Shown: positions 24,943-38,803, numbered from the stretch's first letter. The stretch is 64,000 bases of DNA from Progne subis subis (GCA_022316685.1 JAKJHU010000026.1:3782501-3846500); one strand, 5' to 3'. Notes: generated by a model not told the origin, from the letters alone. Translations and numbers: made by a program.

Positions 24943-25490
24943 TGTCTTGGGTTACAATGTAAGATATAATGAAAAGTATGTAGTCTATCACCCCACCACC
25001 AGGTGGGGCAGTGTTCTTTACATCTTCCATGACCCATCCCTCATTACTTCCTCTGAGAGGGTATCTTCTGTTACTGGGCTGTTAATCAAGCTTCACTGCG
25101 TGACTGATAAAATACATTGTCCCAATGTAAAATGCCCAGGGGAGGAACCAAGCATTCCTACCTAGATATAATCTGAGGTTTAGAATGCCACAAGCAGCTT
25201 TATCCACTGAATTCCCAGAGGACAAGCACTCCATAACCACCACTGGACCTTCAGAGGAAGATCAAACCATTCCACAGGGTCACTGCATCAACAGAACCAC
25301 ATCTATCACTCCACGAGTGCTGTGGAGTCACCATTTAATCAGACTGTTACCAACACCCTGACCATCAGGGTGTCAGGTTATATTTTGACTCTGTCACTGT
25401 TTCTGTATTATTGCATTTATTTTAATTTTCCTATTAAATTGTATTTCTGACTTGGATCTTCCCCTGGTTTGCTTTCAAACTAGTTCACAC
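24943..25490 (+). mobile_element. LTR, family B copy 2 (uninterrupted)
   Basis: It begins TGTCTTGGGTTACAAT and runs colinear with 22292-23590 minus the nested element. A TATA-like AGATATAAT lies at about 25165-25173. At the usual poly(A) position it reads TATTAAA rather than AATAAA, so the signal may be weakened. It serves as the reference for the empty site of the nested insertion. The 3' end is approximate and no target duplication could be fixed. Confidence 0.75.
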
Positions 25491-26090
25491 CAGAAGTCTC
25501 TCATCAAATAATAGAAAGAAAAATAAACATTTTTATTGGTTACCTAAATGCCCATCTGACTTGAGTTTTAAATTTCTTTTCCGAGGAGACTTAGGTACTG
25601 TCTGTAAAAGCAATATCTTGAATGAGAACAAAAAATAAGTCTAATGTTTAAAATACTTTTTAAAAGCAAAGTGCCCATATAACCCTAACGCTACTTGTAA
25701 TCAACTATAAAATTCAGTGAAACTGAGCCAAAAGAGATGCTTTCATTAAACCTGGGGTGGAGGGAAGAAAAAACAAAAACAAAAACAAATCCCCAAAAAC
25801 AAAAACCCCCCACCAAAACAAACAAACAAACAAACCAACAACAACAACAACAACAAAAACACAACACCCTAAGAGTGAATTTAAGCAGCTGCCTTGCTAC
25901 TTAGGACAAGTGAACCTACTGGGTAGATGTTGATCTCCAGCAAAGAGGATTCCAGCCAGCTTCTAGATAATGTGAAAAAATGTTCATTATTATCACACTG
26001 AAAGTATTCCCTGATGTAAAAATAATTTTTCCCTTGAAATTTTAGTTCATTTTTTCTTGTCCTGTTATCACTAAATGTGGAGATTACTGG

Positions 26091-26143
<53 letters not shown>

Positions 26144-26519
26144 GCCAGCAGTTCTCAGTAGGTTGCTGTGCACCAACATGCTGTGACTACATGCATATAT
26201 ACAGGCAACCAGAAACACTAACAGCAGAAATACTCATTTTACACCTACATTTCGAAACATCCTTATGTTCAGCTTTAAAGATTTTTTGCTTAACACTGAA
26301 AAATGCAGGTTTTCCAACTTTTTCTTAGCACCTGACAGTTTTTAAATACAATTCTCACTGTGTTGTCATATGATCTCTAAATGTCTCTCAGCTGTTTAAA
26401 GCAATGTTGAAGCTCTGTTTCATGTAAATTTTATGGTCTAATTTTCCTGCATTCTGCAGATTTGTTGCACTCTGACTTTTGCAGTGTATGTGGGCCAAAG
26501 AAACACACTTTCTTTGCAA
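25491..26519. other. Spacer with A-rich repeat and long poly(T)
   Basis: Contains an AAAC/CAA-rich tract at about 25770-25864 and the 49-base poly(T) listed separately. No gene. Confidence 0.45.
26093..26141. repeat. Poly(T) tract, 49 bases
   Basis: Uninterrupted T run, the longest homopolymer in the window. Confidence 0.95.
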
Positions 26520-26800
26520 GGCAGGAATTTAATACTAGATGAACATTCAGCAACTGACAGAATGAAAAGACACAGTCTCAAGCTGCACCAAAAGAAATAT
26601 AGGTTGGATATTAGGAAAAAGTTTTTTAAAGTAAGAGTGATAAAATATTATAATGGTCTGCCTGGAGAGGTGGTGGAGTCACCATCCCTGGATGTGTTTA
26701 AAGAAAGACTAGATGTGGCACTTTCTGCCATGGTTCAGTTGAGGTGTTAGGGCATAGGTTGGAGGATGATCTTGGAGGTCTGTTCTTACCTCATGATTAT
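26520..26800 (+). mobile_element. CR1 LINE, 3' end fragment
   Basis: Plus-strand CR1 3' region. A residual open frame at 26484-26750 contains YRLDIRKKFFKVRVI and LPGEVVESPSLDVFK, the usual CR1 3' UTR-proximal peptide-like signature. The sequence then runs through GGAGGATGATCTTGGAGGTC to a decayed end with CATGATTATG. It is 5' truncated. Confidence 0.88.
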
Positions 26801-29371
26801 GCCAACTTAAATCCTAAGTCTCTGACCAACTAACCATGATGACTCCAGATTTAATTATTATTATGAAGAAAAGAATTATGTTACCTCCATAATAGTAAGA
26901 CAGTGACACAGTGAAACAATATACAGATACTTCCTCACATTCTATCCCTTGGTCTTTGACATTAAGATAATTCTTCCCCTGGCCCTTTTGGAATTATGCA
27001 AATGGATTCTTCCTCCTCACTCTATGACCTTCTAGGGATGATTTCTGTATGACTTCTGACATTCTATACACCTTGATTTCTTCACTGATTTACATTTCTC
27101 TATGACGTCCAAATGTACACTTTAAAGCCTATCATACGTACAGTGATTACTTTCCTATATTATATCTCTGGTTTCCAAAACTGTTTTTTTCCAAGGCTAC
27201 ATTCTTTAAATTGTCAGTAATTACCTGCTCTTGAGCTTTTCATAGCCTTGGACACTCATAATTTCACATCTCTATTCCTTTATTGTGATTTTTTATTCAC
27301 AGGTCATAGAAAAGATACTCTTCATGAAATAACTTCTGTTATTATTGTTTATAAACTACAGAAATCTAACAAGTTTATTGACAGTAGATGTTAGTCCATA
27401 TGATAATTTAAGGCTAAGTTAAAAGTGGACAGATTAGGTACAGTTATCTGATTATTAGACAATATCTAATAGAGTTAAACCAATCTTCAAACAAGCCTGA
27501 AGCAAGCCCAGGCAAAGCAAACCTGCAAGTCCTAGCCTGGAGACCTTGCAGACTGAACATGAAAGCCTGCAATCCAACTATTAGCAATAGTAATCCTTGC
27601 TGTCTTCATAATTCTCCATATGAAATATTATTAGAAATAAGAAATGTCAAATTATTATCTTTCAGGTGTATGCAATGGCTATCACATTGCATTCAAGAAG
27701 AAAATGACCAATGAATTACACTCACTGTCTATCAAATTTAAAAGTACTATTTGCCACTTAGAAACAAGAAATAAAGTTCACACATTCTTGGTCAATAATC
27801 GGCTTGTACTGTGTAACAGCTCTGAGAGTTTTTTAACCCATAATGAGTTAAATGATTCCTCCCAAAATACATAACACATACATCTCTAGAAAGGAATGAC
27901 ATTAGGTTTAAGAAATATATGTGCTAGAAAAAATTGCATCACACACCAGCTACAACAATTTTCTCATGCCAAATATATGCAGTAAAATTCTGGCATAACT
28001 TTCAATTAAGATAGAATTTCTTATCAAGTACTTTCAGGATTATAATTGAAAGCTCTTTTAAGTAGGGTTTCTTACCATCGTGGAACAAAAGGTTACAAAT
28101 AGTTCCCGTCTCCTGCCAAAAGCATAAAACCACCCACCTGAGACCTGTTTCCTTATTTTTCTATTTTCACCTCTATGCCTAAATAAACACAGATATGAAT
28201 TTCAGGTTAATAGTACCTGGTCATTAGAATGAAAGCAAACGTGCTCACCCTATCATCTCTTCAAAGATACTTAATGAGGTTCAGATTATACCATTCACCT
28301 ACTGAAAACTTAAGGGGGAAAATATTGTCCAATTGCTGAATTGAATGTTATAAAAAATATCCTGTATTAAAAATTCAGAGCTTCTATTGCTTTATCTTTT
28401 AATCTGGAATCAATCTTACTCTCTAATGAGTCAATTCAGCTCCTTAAAGTACTGCTAACAACAAATAAATAATGTTTGGTTTCCACATTTCTTTCCCCCT
28501 AAAGGTAAACATCAATGCTGACAGCTGGATGTTAGAAAATACTTTCTCTTTCAGATGCAATTTGTAGAAATGTGTGGATGATTTTTACCTTCACTTGCAT
28601 TTAATAAATCTGGCAGTGCAAGATCTTTGTGCATCAGGTGATGTATTCAGCCCTTGCGGTTTTCTTTCTGTACCACAAAATACCCATGACTTTTACTGTT
28701 TTATTAGAGGTCTTAAGTTGCTAACAAAATTCCATACTGCTATCATTACAGCGTGTTTTATGTTCTGTGATATTGTGCAACTGACCTAGTAGCTTTGCTG
28801 AGTTAAACCCTTAGTGTGGGTCTGCTGAAGGTCACACTTAATGACATTCAGTTAAGTTTCTCATATTATTCACAGATACTTCTGAACAGTGCTTTGTTGT
28901 TGTTGTTGTTTAAGGCCAAATGTCTTAACACAAACATAATTTATTTAAATGCTGTCTTAAAATAAACAATGAAATAAATGAATAACACACATATATAGAA
29001 GCCAACTACTATAGGAAAATTAAGTGTAAGACTTTTAAGTTTATTGAAAGTATTATTAAGAATTATTTCAGAATTATCTAAGCACTTTCTAAAATTTATG
29101 GTTGCTTATGCTACTAAAATTTATATTGCTTTAGAGAATTTATTAAATACTCTGCAAAGTCCAGACTCAAAACAAAGTGCAACATGGACTAAGAGTGACT
29201 AGAAACCAAGTAAAAATAATTTGGACACTTGGCAAATAAAGAGTGGCAAATATATAAAAAAGATTTATCAATTAGTGAAAAGAGTTCTCTACTTTTATGT
29301 ACAAGAAAAAGGGCAAAAGATCTACAATACCTTTATTACAGGTAATCCTGGGTTTTACCCAATACTGCCAA
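26801..29371. other. AT-rich spacer, no gene seen
   Basis: No gene recognised. A 71-codon frame at 28574-28789 has no domain or convincing splice signals. A short (TTG)n lies near 28893-28910. Confidence 0.45.
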
Positions 29372-29440
29372 ATTAGAGAATCAAAGAATTGCTAAGATTG
29401 GAAAAGACCACTAAAATCATCAATCATTAGAAAGCATTAA
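29372..29440 (-). mobile_element. Short CR1 3' terminal fragment
   Basis: The plus-strand phrase AGAATTGCTAAGATTGGAAA followed by GACCACTAAAATCATCAATC is the reverse complement of the CR1 extreme 3' end. Only about 70 bases are clear. Confidence 0.6.
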
Positions 29441-29542
29441 ATTATTATCAGCCAATACAGCCAAGCTAGGTAAACCATGGATAATCTTCACCTCCAGGCT
29501 ACCTTCTGTCCTCTCCACAGATACATTTTGTGCATAGTCAGG

Positions 29543-29547
29543 ATATA

Positions 29548-29581
<34 letters not shown>

Positions 29582-29582
29582 C
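29543..29582. repeat. (AT)n plus poly(T)
   Basis: About ten AT units followed by about 19 T. Confidence 0.9.
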
Positions 29583-29609
29583 CTTATGTCTTCCCAAGAC
29601 CTGCTATTC

Positions 29610-29858
29610 CTTCATCATGGCATTAAGCTGAGTCAGGGAAGGTTTAAGCTGGATATCAGGAAAAGGTTCTTCACACAGAGGGTGGTGTAACATGCTCCCC
29701 AGGAAAGTGGTCCCAGCACCAAGCCTGACAGAGCTCTATCAGTGTTTGGACAATGCTCTCAGGCATGTGTTGTGACTCTTGGGGATGTTCTGTGTAGGGC
29801 CAGGAGTTGGGCTCAATGATCCTGATGGGTCCATTCCAACTCTATGATTGTATGATCT
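29610..29858 (+). mobile_element. CR1 LINE, 3' end fragment
   Basis: CR1 3' UTR in plus orientation: GGTTTAAGCTGGATATCAGG, then GGTTCTTCACACAGAGGGTG, then GGGCTCAATGATCCTGATGG. It ends with the terminal repeat CTCTATGATTGTATGATC. It is 5' truncated and no ORF2 remains. Confidence 0.92.
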
Positions 29859-32800
29859 TTTGACTGAAGTTCTAGGAAACTGCATATATTAAAAAACATG
29901 CTGTTTTTTGTTGAGTACATTTTAATTATGCTATTACTAAGTAATAACAATGGAGCATTTATCTCATAAACTGTACAGAAATACTGGATTCTTTACTGTT
30001 GGAACACACAGGGCTGGGCTATAATAATCTGACTGTATTTACCTGAAATAGAAGTTTAAGTTGAAAAAACTAGTGTCATTTTGATACTCCTCTTTGAGAG
30101 GCACATACCTAAAGGGGCTAAAAAATCAAACAGGGCTGCTGTCTACATAACAGAGTTTGAATTCAAAGCATCTTTAGAAGATAATAGCAAAACTATTAAT
30201 TTAAAGGGAAGTCTGTAATGGGGAAAGTTTTATTATTATCCTAATAAAACCAAACAAAACACCTTGAGGAAAAATACATTTCATTAATAATTACAGACTA
30301 ATTTCCACAGTGGAGAGAAAAAAGTCTACTGACTAATTACTAAAATGAAGAAGAGTCATCCTTCCCTAAGCAGGGAGACTTTGGGGATTCAGAAAAAGCC
30401 CAGGGTATGATGCAAATCCCAAGAGATATAGGCCTTTGAGACTTTATATGTCCTGTTACTCAAACAGGTCCAGGGACAGGGGGATGAAGTACTTTAGGAA
30501 AACAAGAGCCAGAAGAATGGAGTTATGTGTGTCTGTTCATCACTTGATACCAGTAAACTTTTATTAAACTGATAAAATTGAAATCACAGTGTGGAATTTT
30601 TTCCCATGATTGGTAAGTGTTGGAAGACAGCACACACATCAATAGCAAATTTAATTTGTATTTATGCATCTTTTATTTAAAAGTAAATTGTAAAAATCCT
30701 GGCAGATAGTAGCTTATTCTTGCCATCTTTATGGACCCCTCACAATTCTTGGCTCTCTAGTAAGAGTATTTTTTTAAAAGAAATAACAGTCCTAAAGCAA
30801 TGCACACAATTCATCATCTAAATGGGCAGTCATACAGAAAGTACACAGACTAACATTAGTATGAACTGTGCTTCTATGTTGCATGTGTGACTGACAATTA
30901 ATACAAATTAATTGGTTTCAAGAAAACATATTACACTTCCAATGAACATTCAACTATATAGAAGAATTATTTTATTAGAGCTATGTGATTTTCATTGTTT
31001 TTCTACTACAATACTTGACTGATAATTCACATGTAAACCGACTACCTATGAATAGCATTTATTGTCTTTATTAATTCTTCTAATTTTCAATGAATTACAA
31101 AACATACTAATTAAAATTGTCTACTGTTGTGGAGCAGACAGCATAACCTCAGAAAAATGACTGAATTGCAGCATATGTTTCACTGGAAATAATCATTGTT
31201 TTCAAAAGGGACAAGACATGCAGAAAAAAAATAAAAAATTAATGTAGTATGTTTGTGATACAGCAGTGTAATTACTTTACTTAGCAAAACATTACAAGAA
31301 GAAGACTTACTTTTTCCTCCTGAATTAAATGTCCAAATAAAGTTATATTTTACTCTAAGTGCTTCATTAATTTTGGTAATTATTTACTTTGTTGAATTCC
31401 TTCAACACTCTTATTTGATTCTGCATGTTCTGTAGTGTTTGTTACTTAAGCATCACACAGTAGTAAATCTTAAAGGCCAGCTATGAAGTTGAGAAACATT
31501 AAGACACGGGTGTATTATGCTTGCCATAGACCATAGAGCTCAACATTTTCTTATGTTAGTTATCCTCAGCTAAACATACCCACGTATTGTGTTACTTTCA
31601 CAATTCCCAAAAACAATCCCAGTACAGATAATTTAAAAAGTGCCACAAGAAATGAAGAGCCCTTAGTTTCATCCTTTACCACAGTGAATATTTGTATAGC
31701 AAATGTACTTCTTCCCTCAAATAATATTAATGATGGAATATCAAAAGGACACAGTGATATAAAAACTGATAGAAATTCTACATTCATTAGATTAAGTGCA
31801 GAAGAAAAAGGATAGAGAAGGATATTTTGTTATTTATATCTGAGATTATGCTCAACAACATGCTACTCAGTTTTCTCAACAGAAAACTCCTCAAGCTCCA
31901 TAATGTTAAGAAAAAAATCATGAATGATCAATTCTCTGCAAAAGTTTTACTTTGAGTAGCAAACTGAAGAAGACTATAGGACTCTGGACTACCAATATGT
32001 AAAATTTTCTAATTTTTTTTGTGTTTCTCATGTGAATTAAACATTACTAATTCCAAACATCTCTGCTGGAACCAACTGATTATGAATGTTCACAAAATGC
32101 TGTCATTTGTAACACTGCATATACACTATTAAATCATTAATAGTAAATTATGTCATTTAACCATGAAGAGCTATGATTTGTGTGAACTTAACCATGAAAA
32201 TAAATGCCATGTTAACCTACCCACCATGATTATTCTAATATTGCAATATGGAGAAGAAGCATTGACAATGTATTATAGGATTTAGCAGTAAAGAATTTAC
32301 TCTTTCAAACATGGGAGATACTTCCTATTCCAGCAAAGAGATTATTCTTTTTCCAAGTTCAAAAAGAATATGAACTTTTCCCCTTTCCTTCTCCTCTCCT
32401 CTTCCCATCACATTTTCCTTCATCTCCAGAAAGTAAAAGATGTTCATTTCTTTCAGGTAGGACAATGGGACTGTGATACTATTTCTCCTCTCTCCTCTCT
32501 TCCCCCAGCTCTGGTGCAGGTGCAGCTGTAACATTTTAGTGCTCTATCTCCACCACTTCATTTTTCAGACACAGACCAGAATAGAACACAATAGTTATGG
32601 TTTTAAACTACCAAAACCTGAAATAGATATGAAATTATGTTGTCTTGCTCCCAGACATGCTCCTGCCTCATGCATCTTTTACTCTCCCTTGATGATGCCC
32701 CCAATTTTGTTTTCTTCATTCCTACTTGATTTAGAATAATCTTCTAGATATATTTTCTCTAGTAAGTACTTCAAAGTATACATAAAATCTAGTATGAAGC

Positions 32801-34629
32801 AGTTTTGGCCAAAGTATGCTATGTTCTACATTATAACATTCCTAATAAATCATTTAAGTAAAAGAGAATGTACTACTCCAACATATATTTTATCTTTATC
32901 TTTGTGGTGGTAAATTACAGCATTTAAAATCTGAAAATATTACTTCCGTTTGTTTGCTACAAATTTAACCAAAAATACTTAAATTAATTTTTCATATTGC
33001 TACTGGGATGAAGGTAAATGCTCATCTGTTTTTACCCATATGGAGAAAACCCAGTGATTTTAGTAATTCATAGAAGTGAGATCCCATTGTTTGCTTTGGT
33101 TTTGCCTTGAGGGAAACAAACAAACAAACAGACAAAACCAAAAACCCCAAACAAACAAAAAACCACCCCCACAAACAGCAACAACAACAAAACCTATGTA
33201 TTTAATTACTCCATAAACGTCTATGTGTTATTTCACCTCAGTATGCTGCAGTAACATAGATGCACCTGATACAAGTAGCTTTAAATGTGTTTTATTTTTA
33301 AACCCAAATATTTTTAAAGTTACTGTCAGTCTTCTCTGAACGGTTTTCCCTCACATTTAACCTTACAATATCCAAAATTTTAATCTTTGTGTTTAAAGGA
33401 ATGGGGTCTGACAGTAATCTTAATTTTTAAAAACAACCAGAGGCCTTCTAGACAAAAGAACAGCAACTTCTCATCTTTGTTATTGCCTTCTTTTTTTGTT
33501 GAGGAAGGGACGTGCATGCACACATCTGTGCACATATTTTAGAAAAGAAACATGCTTTCTGCTCAACACAACAAAATTTGGGGGCATATTCAGCATTACA
33601 ACACCCCAAATTTTTGATAAATGTAGCTCCTCCTTGATTCATACAGACAAGCTTGAAGCCATTCTTAAAAACAATGAAAAACACCCAAAGCAAACAAATG
33701 AACAACAACAACAAAACAAAACCCACAAAACTCAATCAATTAATCAAAAAAATCCCAAACAAAACAACCATCAACACTCCAATTACTGGAGTATCAGCTC
33801 TGCTGTGCAGAAAGCTACTTCTCCTTGACATCAGAAATTGAAACTTTGACTGTGAATATTATTTTTAAGCCATATTTTAAAAGTCACTTTAGGAAATAGA
33901 AACAAAACCTGGATAGCCAGTTATTTCATTCTGCACATGGTCTAGAATGATGTCACCAGGGGTCTATTCCATGTATTCTGATATTAATTTTGTATTTAAA
34001 TAATTTTTATTCTTGAATATACTAATTCGTACTGTTTTGAACATAAATACGCCCATTTGCCCTTTCTATGAAATTTTCTTTCTCCAGACTTTACTGGATA
34101 CTCAAACTCTACATTTGCTATCTTTTAATTTTCCCTTTTTCTGAATCTCCTACAAACAAGTTAAAAATCTTCAACATAAAACTCAAATGCTTGATAAAAA
34201 TTGAGAAGATTAATTTTAAAACAACTGAAAAATTAAAACAAAACTGCCTTCAGAATATTCTGGGCAAGTTTATTTTAGCAAACAACCAAATCCTGATTTT
34301 AAAAGGCCACAGAAGCTGATACTTTTATTCTCTAAGACAATTTACATACAGCTGATTCCAAAGGTGGTTCAAAACAGTATTAACACCATATCTTCAATGT
34401 ACATCACTTTACCACACAAGGTATTAAAATACTATGGCGGTGTAAAAAGACGCAACTCTTGAAGTGAAAGTTCAAACATTATTTCTCTGTGCTCTCTTTA
34501 CACCCTGTAGTTTTTTCAGCAGAAGCTTGAAAATAATAATGAAATTAAACCCATTTTATCTTCAAAAGCATCATTATTACTGTCGAAAATACCTCAGATG
34601 CTTAAATGAAGAAAGGGTTTATATATATA
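29859..34629. other. AT-rich spacer, no gene seen
   Basis: Nearly 5 kb without a recognised gene or interspersed repeat. It has AAAC/CAA-rich tracts at about 33115-33192 and 33700-33770. A pyrimidine-rich stretch ending CCCCCAG at 32486-32509 resembles a splice acceptor, but no open exon with a donor follows. Confidence 0.4.
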
Positions 34630-34634
34630 TACAA

Positions 34635-34931
34635 TGGAGAACATACAAATGACATCAAGAATGGTTTCAAGCATCAACACTTTTTTATTCCCCAGTACAA
34701 CCTTTTATATCCCTTCTCACACACATCACACCTGCGTCTCACACACATTTACCCTTTTGTGATTGGTCAATGCACCTCAGCACTTTGTGCTTCCTTTCCT
34801 TCAGCGCTGGTCACCTGCCTTACACAGCTGCATCCCATTAGGGATGAGGCTCAGCCACATTCCTTATGTCCCATAAGGGACATATATATTTACATTTTTA
34901 CATCTATATTTATATTTATATTTCTGTGTCA
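34635..34931 (-). mobile_element. Compact solo LTR with perfect 5-bp target duplication
   Basis: Read on the minus strand, this 297-bp element starts TGACACAGAAATAT and ends GTTCTCCA (TG...CA). Plus-strand flanks are TACAA at 34630-34634 and TACAA at 34932-34936. It has a CCAAT box (plus-strand ATTGG, 34762-34766), a GATATAAAAGG TATA box (plus strand about 34701-34711) and AATAAA (plus-strand TTTATT, 34684-34689). These are crowded within 90 bp, as in a short retroviral U3. There is no second copy in the window and no internal coding. Confidence 0.8.
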
Positions 34932-36824
34932 TACAACCAACAGTACTAACCGATCAGGAATCAGTAATGAAACTATATTATAATTCAAAGATTCCTCCAA
35001 TAAATTCCCATAAACAAACACATGAATAGTGAGCACATTGCTGTATAGTCCTTCTGGACCCCTGACCACATTTATGGCCCCTGATTGCAGTCTGCTACTT
35101 TGCTGAAATTTCGCCTGGTATGTAGATTAACTAAAGAGGAGTAGGCAGCACACTGTAGCTGGTGACTACTTCTCTCCTGCTTAAAATCTTGCATCACTGC
35201 CCTGCCTCTGTCATGACACTTCAGAAGAGGGTGTTCTTCATGTCATCATGCCAAGTTAGGTGAGTCCTTTTGAGTGAGGAGAGGATGCATTACAGTGTCA
35301 CACATGAGCTCACAGCTACACACTTCACAAGCCTACACTGTCATCTGCTTCCACAGTGGGTCGTATGTGGGCTCATCGTAGAAAATTATAAATTGCTTCC
35401 ATTTGAAGTTTGTCCTTTTTCAGATCCTGGGTTTTGACTTTTTACAATGTGTAAGTGAGACAAAGACAGCACTTATTGTGACATTTTCTCAGAGTATAGT
35501 TCTTTTTAAAAATTATAACAACATATGAAGAAACCAGCATTTTAAACAGCAAATAAATTAAGATGCTTATGAAGTTAAACAGTCTTATTTCAGTATAGAA
35601 ATATGTCTGAATTAATCCCAGATGACTCTCTTGAGACTGAAAAAATTGTACCTAAAAGAACTTCATACTTCATCTCCACTTTCACATCTTATTTAATTAA
35701 TTTTTATGCAGTTTTCTTTACCATTTTCAGAATAATGTTTGTGAGAACATTCCAGAACACTATTAGAACCATTCTGCATAATCCTCTCACCTTAAAAGAA
35801 ACCAAATAAAAAACCCCAAGGCAAAATATACTTATGTAGATTCTTAATCATAGTTGTTTTATTCCATACAATATAAAATGTCATAGTTCTTTCAATCCAA
35901 CAGTCAATGTATTGGAAATCAATTTAAAGCAAGGAATTGGATTGGCCAAAGGAAGACTTTATATTTTATACTGTGGACAATAACAAGGACCATAACAGCA
36001 GTTACTATAATCTATTATCTGACTGGAATCATTACTTGGAAGAAAAAGGTCAAAGAAGCATTTAAAAACAAAAAACTAGGAAGCATAATTTTTTTTTTTT
36101 TTTTTTTTTCTTTAGCAAATTACTGCAACTTCAGAAACACAATAGAATGGTGGTTCTATGCTAAGTAAGGTTGTTGCAATATAGAAAACAATAACTGACT
36201 CAGAAAATATGTCATTTTTCTTTTGTAAGTGGCACCTTAATGGTGTGGGTATTCAGAAAGGCACAAGCCAAAAAAGGCCCACTAGACAGTTTAATAATTT
36301 CCAGTGACTAAGAGGAATGCCTACTATTGTCCATGAAGCCAAATATATCACAATCATGCAGTAACTGGTCTTGTAAAACTAGAATGCTTGGAGAAAACTA
36401 GCCATAAAAAATTAAATAAAATAAGAATATTTCCTTAAACACAAAAGAAAACTGAAATGGCTGCTGAAGGTTGGTAGTTCCTGACTTTCAATGTAATGAA
36501 TACCACAGGGACATGCATACACAGTTTCACAATCAATCTTTCATTTTTTCTGGGAAATAAAAGAATGAGGAGTTCTGCCCTATTAAGAGTAGCAGGAAAT
36601 TTTAACTATATGCTCCTCATATCAAAGAGGAGTGTCTCAGGCTTATCAGGAGAGCTGCCCTAATCATTAACAAAACTGCATGAAGACTTTTTAGAACTGC
36701 CAGTTGGATGTGAGACACTTAGAGGAAATCTGACTACTCCCCTCCATATTTTGAACCACCAAAATCTCTACTTTTTTAGTTCTTAACTGTCCCTAACATA
36801 GAGGACAATGTGGCAGGAGAACAA

Positions 36825-36970
36825 AAATAAAATAAAATAAAAGAAAAGAAAAGAAAAGAAAAGAAAAGAAAAGAAAAGAAAAGAAAGAAAAGAAAAGAAA
36901 AGAAAAGAAAAGAAAAGAAAAGAAAAGAAAAAAAAAAAAAAAGAAAAAAAAAAAAAAGAAAAAAAAAACC
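36825..36970. repeat. (AAAAT)/(AAAAG) pentamers plus A-rich tract
   Basis: A few AAAAT units lead into about 18 AAAAG units with one 4-base unit in the middle, then A runs broken by single G. The Phe/Leu/Ser frames on the minus strand are the translated repeat. Confidence 0.95.
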
Positions 36971-38803
36971 CACCCAAAAAACCCAAACCTTTCTGAATAA
37001 CAAAAATATGAAATATCAAATCAAATAAATATCAACAATGAAAACTTACTTGAAAGACTTTGGATTCTTAAAAACTTCTACTGCACTGCAAAAATCTGTT
37101 TGCTAGGGAAGACCATCATGCCATAAAGATCTTGAGCACAGAGTTATTCCACCATTCATATTTCTTTTAATGTATTAGATATATAGGAGCCAATTGTGCT
37201 CTTGGCAACTTTGTCTCAGAAATCCCCATGAATAAAATAATTACAGCAGGTTTGGAAACTAACGCCCATGGACATCTGGAACAAGAATTAGGGCACTTAC
37301 TGTCAGCTGGCTGTTCACATGTTGATGTTTTAGAAAAGCACAGTTCCTGAAAGGCAACTAATTCTCTGAGCCAAGTAAAGCTCAGGATGCTGTTGAGCCA
37401 CACTTCTTTCACCTCCTTCCCCAACCACTATTAAAATAAAGGATCCCTTTTCAGGAGTGAGAGCCTGCTCATTCAGCTGTACAGTGGCCATAGTGCTGGT
37501 CAGGAAGGAGGCAGAAAAACAGTAGAGAGCAGGGAATATTCCTCTTTAGTAGCAGGTTGTGTTTATCTTAAAATTTAAACTAGACATAGAAACTTACAGA
37601 AGATTATTTATTCTTAGGCAATTAAAATGTAGTCCAAATTCTGCTGTATCCAGTATGTCATTACTGATTGCTCATTGCTATTATTTTTACACTTATCTGG
37701 TAAATGTGAGGATGGGAAACCTTAGGAGTTATGTAGAAGTTTGTCAAAGAGTTATCATGGAAAAGAATTTTTAAAAAATTTAGACTGGAACTCATCATTG
37801 ATTCTGTCTGATTAGTGAGATTTTTTCAGAAAAATTCAAAGTGATTTTAGAAGTTATCTTTGCAAGACATACATGATCCATTTGCAGTTTCTCAACAGAT
37901 ACATTGATTTCATAAAACTGACATGATTTTATAACAACAAAAAAGTATTTCTTGCAAATAACCTGCTATTATTTTTTTCTATTTTTCAGTTGCAGTCATA
38001 ATTTTATTCAGCATTCATTACTGACAGCTGGGAGTTTTCAGAAATTACAAAACAACTTTAATTTAAAATATGAAATTTTAGACAAAGGCACCTTTTTTCT
38101 CTTGAATTGTGTTTTTTCTTAACTAGTATTAGTTCATATTTTCAGGCAGCCAGAAACTAAGATCTTTTATCTTAAATACAATAAATAGGCCCAGGATGTG
38201 AAATTTTAAAATGTCATGTTGAGGGACTCATGCTTACCCTTGAAAGCTGAATGAAACATCAGAACTGCAGTACTAAGATGTGCAATGAACAGTGAACAAT
38301 GAACTTAGCAATGAACAGCAGAAACACCTAAAAAAGTCAAAACTGTTATACAGTTTTATGTTAACACCTTGTGGCAATAAAAACTAGCAAACAAACAAAC
38401 AAAAAAGAAATATGAAACTCTGAAGAATCAAAGGGCTTTAAAATTAATTGCATAAAAATATGAGGATCCTTGTAACAGCTATTAACATGTTCACTGACAT
38501 TGTGCAGATGACGCAGAAGAGGGCAAAAAATTTTTTTCCTTCCCATGGAAGCCAAGAACTAGTAAGACATATCCACCATTTCACATTAATTGCATGTTTG
38601 TGAGACAACCAAGTTAATCTGCAAGAGTTACATAGCTAAAAATCATGTTTCTAAATAATAAATATTAATATGGTATTAATTAATCTATCATTCAATTTTA
38701 AATGCAGCTAAGAAAAATTTGCTGAAGCTGTATATTGCATGCTTGTAAAAGTAAAATATTTTACCCGAGGACTGGTGTGGTCTCTCAGGATTTTGGTGGT
38801 GGG

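Noticed and set aside
32473..32739. Strong pyrimidine tract ending in CAG followed by a short frame
   Set aside because: No donor with matching phase follows. The 88-codon frame begins within the pyrimidine tract itself and has no recognisable motif.
36776..37019. Phe/Leu/Ser-rich frames on the minus strand
   Set aside because: Translation of the AAAAG/A-rich tract.
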